The notes under the pieces: model-generated
What the model was told of the DNA's origin: nothing
The model's database searches: none
The model's input: the letters and a program-made list of their open reading frames with translations, nothing else
Part shown: positions 8,208 through 15,725 of the stretch, piece after piece
Layout of the letters: the number at the start of each line of letters is the position of its first letter
Numbering within the stretch: the stretch's first letter is position 1
Position numbers and translations under genes: made by a program
NCBI GenBank assembly: GCA_947167045.1
Contig: CAMVGO010000008.1
Location: 1-61,057, forward strand
DNA: 61,057 bases
Direction: 5' to 3'
DNA from: an uncultured Clostridia bacterium
GTDB taxonomy: Bacteria > Bacillota > Clostridia > Saccharofermentanales > Saccharofermentanaceae

Positions 8208-9632
8208 TCAGAGATCGTAATACATCTCATACTCCATGGGAGTAGGCATCGATATGTGACGTCCGAGATCTTTCCTTCTGTTTGCGATCCAGATGTTTAT
8301 GAGCTCGATCGGGAAAACGCCGCCTGCTGTGAGGAAGTCGTGATCCTTTTCGAGAGCCTTCAAAGCTGAACCCAAAGACTTAGGCAGACCCTTGATCTTT
8401 TTCTTGTCTTCATCAGAAAGATTAAAGAGGTTGAAATCATAAGGACCGTAGCCTTCCGCTTCGGGATCGATCTTATTCTTGATGCCATCCAGACCCGCCA
8501 TGAGGATGGCTGCATAGCAATAGTAAGGATTGCAGGTGGCATCAGGATTCCTGAGCTCGAATCTCTTCTTGTCAGGTGTCTTGGCATACGCAGGGATACG
8601 GATGACGGCACTTCTGTTGGCGGTCGCATAACCGATGGTTACGGGCGCTTCGAAGCCAGGAAGAAGTCTCTTGTAAGAATTCGTCGAAGGGTTCGAGAAT
8701 GCGCAGATAGCCGAAACGTGTCTTAAGACGCCTCCGATGAAGTAGAGCGCGGTCTGTGAAAGGCCAGAATACCCGTTCTCATCATAGAAGACCGGCTTGC
8801 CGTCCTTGAACATCAGCATATGGACATGCATTCCGGAACCTGCCTCCCCGTAGATCGGCTTAGGCATGAATGTGGCTGTCTTGCCTTCCTTAACTGCCTC
8901 GTTCCTGATGATATACTTTGTGAGCATTGTCTTGTCAGCCATCTCAGTCATTGGAGCGAACTCGACTTCGATCTCCATTTGCGCAGAGCCTACTTCGTGA
9001 TGGTGATACTTGACCTTGATGCCCTGGTTCTCCATGAGCATGGATACGCGGGATCTGTAGTCATAAGCGATATCCTGCGGGGGAGCTGCATGATAGCCGC
9101 CCTGATGCGGTGTCTGGAAACCAAGACTGCCGTATTCGCCCGTATTCCAGAATGCTTCGGCACCGTCAAGTGTAAATCCGGAACTGTTGGGCTTATTTGC
9201 ATATGTGACTTCGTCGAAAACATAGAACTCAAACTCAGGTCCTAGAAGAAATGTGTCGGCAACGCCTAATTCCTTCATGTATTCCTCAGCACGCTTGCTG
9301 ACGTTTCTCGGTTCCTGATTGAAAGGGATATTGGCATCTTTGCCGATGATCCTGACATCGCCGATCATGGAAAGAGTCTTGATCTCGCAGAAATCGTCGA
9401 TAGCTGCGCTCGAGAGATCAGGGATAAATACCATATCGCTCTTCTCGACCGGTGCAAAACCATAGTTGCTGCCGTCAAATCCTATTCCGGCTGTCATTGT
9501 AGATTCTGAGAACCTGTCTGCCGGGATCGTCAGATGATGCCATCTGCCGTTCAAGTCGATCATTCTGAAATCGATCATCTTGATGTCGTTTTCCTGAATG
9601 AAGTTCTTCGCTTCCTCAAAGTTACTTAGCAT
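8208..9632 (-). CDS. glnA: Glutamine synthetase, type I
   Basis: Makes glutamine from glutamate, ammonia and ATP in the cytoplasm. Beta-grasp N-terminal domain with FDGSNYGFAP, then the catalytic domain with metal ligands in GPEFEFYVFDE and GSGMHVHM, the PGFEAPV flap glutamate and the NRSAVIRIP arginine segment. The start at 9632 (474 residues) is chosen because GGAGGTG at 9639-9645 is a perfect site six bases upstream; the longer frame begins with a GTG inside that site. The Arg that mediates feedback inhibition in Bacillus GlnA (RIEESD) is replaced here (PVEKSD), so allosteric control may differ. No Tyr-adenylylation motif of the NLYDLP type was seen. Confidence 0.95.
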   Translation of the reverse strand: MLSNFEEAKNFIQENDIKMIDFRMIDLNGRWHHLTIPADRFSESTMTAGIGFDGSNYGFAPVEKSDMVFIPDLSSAAIDDFCEIKTLSMIGDVRIIGKDANIPFNQEPRNVSKRAEEYMKELGVADTFLLGPEFEFYVFDEVTYANKPNSSGFTLDGAEAFWNTGEYGSLGFQTPHQGGYHAAPPQDIAYDYRSRVSMLMENQGIKVKYHHHEVGSAQMEIEVEFAPMTEMADKTMLTKYIIRNEAVKEGKTATFMPKPIYGEAGSGMHVHMLMFKDGKPVFYDENGYSGLSQTALYFIGGVLRHVSAICAFSNPSTNSYKRLLPGFEAPVTIGYATANRSAVIRIPAYAKTPDKKRFELRNPDATCNPYYCYAAILMAGLDGIKNKIDPEAEGYGPYDFNLFNLSDEDKKKIKGLPKSLGSALKALEKDHDFLTAGGVFPIELINIWIANRRKDLGRHISMPTPMEYEMYYDL

Positions 9633-9711
9633 ATATTCCACCTCCGCTAAAGTACAACAAACACTGACCCGGAATGTTGCTGCATATCCGGATCAACGCT
9701 TATCTTGTAAA

Positions 9712-9720
9712 ATCATAGCA
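9712..9720 (-). promoter_or_regulatory. Candidate extended -10 promoter of glnA
   Basis: The minus strand reads TGC-TATGAT, an extended -10 without a matching -35 at 17 bases; a TTGACA lies too close upstream. The leader would be about 70 bases and contains a 7-bp hairpin (9666-9694). Confidence 0.4.
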
Positions 9721-9857
9721 TAGGGAATGTCAAAAAAACTTGTTCAGACTGGGGCAAAACGCCCTTTTTTCAACGCCAAAAAATGCAAACTGCACAAGTA
9801 CATGTAATTCAACAAATACAATAAATTAACGATTTTCGATTTTGTGCCCCTTCGTTA

Positions 9858-9885
9858 TTGAGATAGATTTCCGACATTGTAAAAT
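9858..9885 (+). promoter_or_regulatory. Promoter of the larA-PAP2 unit
   Basis: TTGAGA (9858-9863), a 16-base spacer and TAAAAT (9880-9885), 27 bases before the ATG. The 9633-9912 divergent region otherwise shows only the glnA promoter and a short GGGC/GCCC hairpin with a T run near 9751-9770. Confidence 0.5.
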
Positions 9886-9912
9886 AATATAAATATGTTT
9901 AAGGAGCTCTTT

Positions 9913-11166
9913 ATGAAGGTTGAATTTGGCTACGGCAAAAGCGTACAGATTGTGGACATACCTGACAGGAATCTCGATCAGGTACTTGTAGCAAACGACA
10001 TAGAACACGAAAGGCGCGGTCCTGATGCCGTCGTCTATGCACTCGAAAACCCGATCGGTTCACCTAGGCTCAAGGATCTTGTAAAGCCTGGCCAGAAGAT
10101 CTGCATCATAACGAGCGACATCTCAAGGCCTATTCCGAGCTTTGACGTAATCCCCTCCATCCTCGACGAGCTCTATCTTGCAGGATGCAAAAAGGAAGAT
10201 ATCTATGTTGTTTTCGCGCTCGGATCACACAGACCCCACACCGAAGAAGAAAAGAAAAAGCTTGTCGGCGAACGCGTTTATAACGAAGTAAGATGCATCG
10301 ACTCTGATCCTTCCGACTGCATCCACATGGGTGATACTTCCAGGGGTACTCCCGTTGACATAACAAGGAGTGTTGCAGAAGCTGATTTCAGGATCGGCGT
10401 AGGCAATATAGAGTTCCATTATTTTGCAGGTTATTCAGGCGGTGCAAAGGCACTTATGCCCGGCGTCTCCACCCCTTCTGCCATCCAGGCCAACCACCGC
10501 ATGATGGTCGATGAGAAGGCATGCGCAGGAAACCTCAACGGCAACCCGATCAGAGCAGACATAGAAGAATCAGAAACATTCTGTCACCTGAGCTTCATCG
10601 TCAACCCCATTCTCGATGAACACAAGCACATCGTCTACTGCGTTGCGGGAGATGTTACCGAGGCTCACAGGGCCGGCTGCAAGTATCTGGATCAGATGTA
10701 CAGAAAGCCGCTTAAGAGAAGAGCCGACATCGTCATCGTCTCACAGGGAGGCGCGCCTAAGGATGCCAACCTTTATCAGACCCAGAAGGCATTGGACAAC
10801 TCCAAGTATGCCGTAGCAGACGGCGGTACGATAATCGTCATCGGCGCATGCAATGAAGGATTGGGAAGCGCTAAATTTGAAGAATGGCTCACTACCGCAA
10901 ACACTCCCGATGAACTGATCGAGAGAGTCGGAAAGGACTTCCAGTTAGGCGGCCACAAGGCAGCTGCTATCGCAATGGTATTAAAGCATGCAAAGATCGT
11001 TCTTATCTCCGAGATGGACGACGACTTTGTAAGATCGATATTCCTGGAACCGATGCACTCTGCACAGGAAGCATTCGACGAGGCTTACGCAAGATACGGC
11101 GAAGACTGCTCTGTCATCTGCATGCCGTTCGGCGGTGCAACACTGCCGATGCCGCCAGAAGAATAA
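9913..11166 (+). CDS. LarA-family nickel-dependent lactate racemase homologue
   Basis: Related to LarA, which racemises lactate or other 2-hydroxyacids with a nickel-pincer cofactor. The 417 residues keep the catalytic set: histidines in GSHRPHT (residues 104-110), H169 in IEFHYFAGYSG, K179 in GGAKALMPG (the cofactor-attachment lysine) and H195 in ANHRMM. The start at 9913 is chosen because AAGGAG at 9901-9906 sits six bases upstream; an ATG at 9895 lies before that site. No cofactor genes (larB, larC, larE) are in the window, so the true substrate and maturation source are open. Confidence 0.85.
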   Translation: MKVEFGYGKSVQIVDIPDRNLDQVLVANDIEHERRGPDAVVYALENPIGSPRLKDLVKPGQKICIITSDISRPIPSFDVIPSILDELYLAGCKKEDIYVVFALGSHRPHTEEEKKKLVGERVYNEVRCIDSDPSDCIHMGDTSRGTPVDITRSVAEADFRIGVGNIEFHYFAGYSGGAKALMPGVSTPSAIQANHRMMVDEKACAGNLNGNPIRADIEESETFCHLSFIVNPILDEHKHIVYCVAGDVTEAHRAGCKYLDQMYRKPLKRRADIVIVSQGGAPKDANLYQTQKALDNSKYAVADGGTIIVIGACNEGLGSAKFEEWLTTANTPDELIERVGKDFQLGGHKAAAIAMVLKHAKIVLISEMDDDFVRSIFLEPMHSAQEAFDEAYARYGEDCSVICMPFGGATLPMPPEE

Positions 11167-11242
11167 ATCTGATTGGCACGGGTTTGTAACAGAATAAGTA
11201 TTACAATATGTTCTGTAGTACTAATTTTCGCGAGGTTTAACG

Positions 11243-11863
11243 ATGGGCTGGGAAGCCGACTTCTTACTCTATATCCAGGAACACATCAGGTCTGATGTGC
11301 TTACTCCCTTCCTGACTTTTATAACACATACGGGAGATTACGGACTTGCACTGATAATCTTTGTAGTTGCAATTGTCCTCATCCCGAAAACAAGAAGATT
11401 CGGTATCATTACCGCAGTCAGCATCATTATCGAAACTCTCCTTACGAATCTCGTGATCAAGAACGCAGTCGCGAGGACAAGACCTTATGAGGTCATAGAC
11501 GGCCTTGTATGCCTGGTAGGAAAACAGAAGGACTTTTCTTTCCCTTCCGGTCATTCTGGTGCGGCTTTCTCTGTAGCCATAGCCCTTTTTCTCATTGCGC
11601 TGTTAGGTCTTCCCGTGATCGGAGAGAACGGCAGCATCTCACGTTCCAAAACATCAACGGCATATAAGCTTGCGATCATCCCCGTCATCTTATATGCCGT
11701 CATCATCGCATTCTCAAGACTATATGTCGGAGTTCACTACCCGACGGATGTTATCGGAGGGATCCTTTTGGGCATCGGCTCCGGTGTAATAGCTTATTTT
11801 TCTTATCACTTTGCCATAAGAAAATTCCATGCTCTGAAAACAAACGGGGTGTCTCATAAGTGA
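11243..11863 (+). CDS. PAP2-family membrane phosphatase
   Basis: Integral membrane phosphatase of the type 2 phosphatidic acid phosphatase family, 206 residues with about six transmembrane helices. The three active-site motifs are complete: K-x6-RP in KNAVARTRPY, PSGH in FPSGHSGAAFS, and SR-x5-H-x3-D in SRLYVGVHYPTDVIGG. Likely substrates are lipid phosphates such as undecaprenyl pyrophosphate or phosphatidylglycerol phosphate. It follows larA by 76 bases and its stop codon lies inside a terminator-like hairpin. Confidence 0.9.
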   Translation: MGWEADFLLYIQEHIRSDVLTPFLTFITHTGDYGLALIIFVVAIVLIPKTRRFGIITAVSIIIETLLTNLVIKNAVARTRPYEVIDGLVCLVGKQKDFSFPSGHSGAAFSVAIALFLIALLGLPVIGENGSISRSKTSTAYKLAIIPVILYAVIIAFSRLYVGVHYPTDVIGGILLGIGSGVIAYFSYHFAIRKFHALKTNGVSHK

Positions 11864-11881
11864 AATGTTCACTTATAAGAC
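11851..11881 (+). terminator. Hairpin between convergent PAP2 and response regulator genes
   Basis: Stem of about 13 bp (GTCT and ATAAGTGAA paired with TTCACTTAT and AAGAC, one mismatch) with a three-base loop. It overlaps the PAP2 stop codon. Neither side has a strong T run, so it may act as a barrier for both strands. Confidence 0.5.
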
Positions 11882-11919
11882 ATTGTCAAAGATAAGATCA
11901 TCAACAATTCTTCCCTGGA

Positions 11920-12585
11920 TCATTCCGTTCCGTCTTTCATCCGGTCCTTGTCGCTGACGACAAGTCCTAACAATTTCGCGTTTGTCGCAAGATCGAGCCT
12001 GCTCTCGAAACCAGTCTTCTCCATGATGTTCTGGATATGTCTTTTTACGGTATTTACGGATATCTGCAGTTTCTCCGCGATTTCCTCGTTTGTCATGCTT
12101 GCCGTAAGTTCTCTTAATATCTCGAGCTCGCGGTCCGTAAGATCAGCCCTGGTTATCTTGCCGAAAGGCACCTTCGGCTGATCCGAAGGATATACCGATT
12201 CGCCTTTCATGGTCCTTTCCATTATCTCCATAAGGCCGTGCTCGTCGTATTCCTTGTACCAGAAACTTTCGATACCGGCTTCTTTTGCTTTCTCCTCCCA
12301 GCTTGTCTCAGATGTGGAAGTAGTAAGTATCACTTTGATCTCAGGGTGTTCCTGTTTTATCTTTGTCGCAGCGGTAAGACCGTCTATGCCGTCCTGCATC
12401 ATGACATCCATTATCAGCAGGTCTATGTTCCTGCCTCCGACGAAATCCATAGCTTCCTGTGCGCTTCTTAAGCCTGCAACCAGTTCATAATCCGATGCGG
12501 CACGCACATACATCTCGAAGAAACCACGGGAAATATTCTGATCGTCAACTACAACGACTCTTGTCTTGGAAGTACTGTCAGACAT
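11920..12585 (-). CDS. NarL/FixJ-family response regulator
   Basis: 221 residues: a receiver domain with the acidic pair VVDDQ, the phospho-acceptor Asp in LLIMDVMMQDG and a C-terminal conserved Lys in SFWYKEYD, then a LuxR-type helix-turn-helix (DLTDRELEILRELTASMTNEE through VKRHIQNIM). It is probably the partner of the histidine kinase whose gene ends 155 bases upstream; the gap has no hairpin terminator but is AT-rich and may hold its own promoter. Targets are unknown. Confidence 0.88.
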   Translation of the reverse strand: MSDSTSKTRVVVVDDQNISRGFFEMYVRAASDYELVAGLRSAQEAMDFVGGRNIDLLIMDVMMQDGIDGLTAATKIKQEHPEIKVILTTSTSETSWEEKAKEAGIESFWYKEYDEHGLMEIMERTMKGESVYPSDQPKVPFGKITRADLTDRELEILRELTASMTNEEIAEKLQISVNTVKRHIQNIMEKTGFESRLDLATNAKLLGLVVSDKDRMKDGTE

Positions 12586-12740
12586 ACATCTCTGCCTTTC
12601 TGCTCAAAATTGATGGTCAGACAAGTCCCCACAGCTTATCTGATACTACGGCTATATCGTATAGATTTTTTGATTATTTGAAAATCACCCATTTGTACCA
12701 TTTTTATTTAATTGATAAAAATGATTTTACGGGCGGCAGA

Positions 12741-14045
12741 TCAGCTTTCCGCCGTACTGTCTTTTAGATCATCCAGCTTGATAGTAAGCAGGAACTCCGG
12801 AGAAAACTCAACAGTCATCTCACCTCCGGCTTCCTCAACATTCCTTCGTAACGAGAGCAGACCGCCGCTCTCCGTAATTGCCCCTTTGGGCGGTCTTCCG
12901 TTATTGGTAATGGCAATGAACGTTTTCCCTTCGTCATCACGGAGATCCACCTTGACCCTATCACCTTCCGCATGCTTAACGGTATTGGCTGCACACTCGG
13001 TGATTGCCCTTGCTAGTATCTTGCGTACATCTGGATCCTTGGGAGCGGTTCCTGTCATATCAATGCGGACTCCGATGCTGTTTGCCATCGAAACAGCCAT
13101 GGTAAGAGCATCATCCTCTCCGCGGTAAGGTTCTTCAGATTCACCCAGAAGGAAAAGGTTCATCTGCCTCGTGGCCATATAGACCACCTTCGGATCTGTC
13201 GAATCCTTGTGATTAATGTAATGACGTCCCATGAGGAGAACCTGACCGAGCTGATTGTGAAGAGCCGCCCTAGCGTCAGCTTCCTCCTGGGCAACAAACA
13301 TATCTCCCGAGAGTTCGGTAACCGCCTTCATACGGCGCTGGATGTCCTGCAGACGTTCGTTCTTGGCTTCAAGTTCGTCAATGATCCTGTATCGCTCGGT
13401 AACATCTGTTGCCGTGATCTGCTCGTATTGAGTTCCTCCGATCTCAAAACTGTCCTTGCCGAAGAACCATACTTCCTTATCGTGAGTACGGATAAGATAT
13501 TTGCCGCCCTGCTCTTTGCCCGCTTCTTCAATATGAGACCAGAACAGATTTGCATCGAAAAGGATCTCCCCCGTCAGCTTCTTGCTGAGTTTATTCATCC
13601 TGAGATTGGACAGCCGCACCGTACCTTCAGGGCTGCTTACGGCAATACCTTCCGGAAGGAGGTTTACAGTCTCGATAACGGTATCTGATGTCAGGTTCGT
13701 AGTCCTGTACTTCATATTGTCACGGCTGCAGATGAGCAGGAGGATTCCGGAGAGCACTTCAACACCTGCCCAAAAGACAGACGGAAGTTCGGACATCATG
13801 AGCTGGAACGGCATAAAACAGTGTTCTCTGCTGCCGCTCACTACTCTCGAGCAATCCATAAACACAAAGAACACAAGGAATGAGAGCAGGACATTCGCTC
13901 CTGCAAAAATGAGAGGTCTGATCTTATGGGTATCAAAAACAGTACGGAAAAGGATCGTGATCGCTCCGACCAGCTGGATCAGTGATACCGAGCACATCAG
14001 GTACCACATCCAGGAATCCGTTATCGTACAGAGTGCATCCATCAT
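12741..14045 (-). CDS. Membrane histidine kinase, NarX/HisKA_3-like
   Basis: 434 residues. About three or four transmembrane helices fill residues 1-110, a PAS-like domain covers roughly 120-220, then a coiled coil leads into a degenerate HisKA_3 phospho-acceptor helix (RAALHNQLGQVLLMGRHYI, probable phospho-His), and a HATPase domain with ARAITECAANTVKHA and the G box ESGGLLSL. The N box is short but recognisable. It overlaps the upstream 7TM gene by four bases (ATGA), so the two are translationally coupled. The pairing with a LuxR-type regulator fits this kinase class. Confidence 0.82.
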   Translation of the reverse strand: MMDALCTITDSWMWYLMCSVSLIQLVGAITILFRTVFDTHKIRPLIFAGANVLLSFLVFFVFMDCSRVVSGSREHCFMPFQLMMSELPSVFWAGVEVLSGILLLICSRDNMKYRTTNLTSDTVIETVNLLPEGIAVSSPEGTVRLSNLRMNKLSKKLTGEILFDANLFWSHIEEAGKEQGGKYLIRTHDKEVWFFGKDSFEIGGTQYEQITATDVTERYRIIDELEAKNERLQDIQRRMKAVTELSGDMFVAQEEADARAALHNQLGQVLLMGRHYINHKDSTDPKVVYMATRQMNLFLLGESEEPYRGEDDALTMAVSMANSIGVRIDMTGTAPKDPDVRKILARAITECAANTVKHAEGDRVKVDLRDDEGKTFIAITNNGRPPKGAITESGGLLSLRRNVEEAGGEMTVEFSPEFLLTIKLDDLKDSTAES

Positions 14046-15688
14046 GTAGTGCCTCCCTTCTGCCCCGCTCTGATCGTAAAGAACAGCAGCCCGTCGCTTT
14101 CCTTGAAGATTACCGGAAGAACAGTTTGCGGAAGTTTTTTTTCCTCAGAGGCTTCCATCGCGATACGTATGCCGTCCTTCATAAGTGAAACAGTCATTCT
14201 CCTTAATACGGAAAGATAAGTCTCCAATACTGTCTCAAAAGTATCGTAAAGATCGTTTATGTCTGACAGAGACATCTCCGAATACTCGTCTCCGATGGCA
14301 GCCGCATCTATACCGCAGCACTTAAGGAATCTTGCAGATTCGGAAAGAGCAAGAAAGAGCTCGCGGTTGCTCTTCGGGAGTGTATTTTCCGAAAGGAGGA
14401 GAAGATTTGTCTTTCTCTTTGAATATGCATTAAACACACATACTGTGCCGAGTGCCTTATCAAAATCAGGAGATCCGGGATCAGTGTTATCGAGAAGCAC
14501 ATCGATCCTCTTCTGCTTAGGCCATATTGCCGCGGCGACTCTGCCGTAAACCTGGTTCTGGGCATCGAGCCTGGCCTTCTGCTCTTTGAGTTTATTCTCG
14601 ACTGCGATAAGATCGTTCTCCTCGCTGATAAGCGCATTGGCTGCATCAAGACGTTTACGCTCCTCACGGAGCTCATGCTCATTCTCTGTCCAGAAAGCAT
14701 ATCCGGCACGTATCTTCATGCGCGAAAGCCTTGTGTCCTCATCAAGATAGACAGGAACGGTCCCGGTCGACATAAGGATATCCTTGGAGGCATTTATCGG
14801 AGCAGAGCTTTCATGAACAACATGCATATCCATGTCGGTTATGAGAACAGGTACTTTCAGATTCCTGAAAAAGCCGTCGTGCTTTTCGTTGTGAGGTATG
14901 AGACGGCTTCTGATACAGCACTCAAAGATGAGGAGCATGAAGAAACAGTCGATCTCTGCTGAATTGAACATCCTTGGAAGACTCAGACGGTTGATCACGA
15001 AAGAATAGAGCAAAGTGGTGGCAAGCCAGGCAAAGAGCGAAGCGGCTATCGCTGCGACAAGCCAGCCTTCTTTTTTTCTCATCGCCCTGAAGAGGATCAT
15101 AAGTCCGATCAGGAGCTCAAGGAACATCCATCCGCAGATCAAATACATGAAAGGTCCCCAGACATACGATCCCGATTCCAGATTAAACGCTGAAAGCTCC
15201 ACTGTAGGACTGTAGACAAGAAGATGAATATCATTTGTAAGCGGGATAACAGTGACTAATCCGGCCGAGATGAAGATCACCCATTCCATCCTTCTTCCTG
15301 TCACGGAATCACCGTAAGCAAGAGCAACGGATGTTGCCAATAACAAAGTGGGCAGCAAAAGCAACGGGACATAATAAGCGTAGCCCGCAAACCTGTTCAT
15401 CACCACCGAATTCACGATCACCCTGTACTTAAATATCCTTAAGAGCAGATACAGGATCATCGAAAAACCGGCTGTGATAATGTAATTCCTTGCTCTGGAC
15501 GGAAGGATCCTCGTCATTACCGTCTGCATCCAGAAGACAACCAGCGCTATCAGTATCGAAGCATTCAGACAGAACATCAGGCTGCTCAGCAGCATATTCT
15601 CTGATCTGGTCAGGAGATTACAGATTCCCGCAAGGAGCAAGAAAGCCAAAAACAGCGATGAAGTCTTGTGCTGTTTGATCAGTCTCAC
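14042..15688 (-). CDS. 7TM sensor protein with truncated kinase-like C-terminus
   Basis: 548 residues; no homologue recognised with certainty. Residues 1-260 contain about seven to eight transmembrane helices resembling the 7TM input region of some Clostridial histidine kinases. A short cytoplasmic PAS-like stretch (LKVPVLITDMDMHVVHE) and a coiled coil (about 330-375) follow. The C-terminal 170 residues have no recognisable HATPase boxes. The frame opens with GTG and a weak ribosome site. Stop overlaps the histidine kinase start by four bases, so it is probably the sensory half of a split receptor. Confidence 0.7.
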   Translation of the reverse strand: MRLIKQHKTSSLFLAFLLLAGICNLLTRSENMLLSSLMFCLNASILIALVVFWMQTVMTRILPSRARNYIITAGFSMILYLLLRIFKYRVIVNSVVMNRFAGYAYYVPLLLLPTLLLATSVALAYGDSVTGRRMEWVIFISAGLVTVIPLTNDIHLLVYSPTVELSAFNLESGSYVWGPFMYLICGWMFLELLIGLMILFRAMRKKEGWLVAAIAASLFAWLATTLLYSFVINRLSLPRMFNSAEIDCFFMLLIFECCIRSRLIPHNEKHDGFFRNLKVPVLITDMDMHVVHESSAPINASKDILMSTGTVPVYLDEDTRLSRMKIRAGYAFWTENEHELREERKRLDAANALISEENDLIAVENKLKEQKARLDAQNQVYGRVAAAIWPKQKRIDVLLDNTDPGSPDFDKALGTVCVFNAYSKRKTNLLLLSENTLPKSNRELFLALSESARFLKCCGIDAAAIGDEYSEMSLSDINDLYDTFETVLETYLSVLRRMTVSLMKDGIRIAMEASEEKKLPQTVLPVIFKESDGLLFFTIRAGQKGGTT

Positions 15689-15725
15689 TTCAGTTCAGGA
15701 CCTTTCCGCATTATCCGTCAGGAGC

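Noticed and set aside
9642..9800. GlnR operator upstream of glnA
   Set aside because: TGTCA and TGTAA half-sites are present, but no TGTNA-N7-TNACA arrangement could be found.
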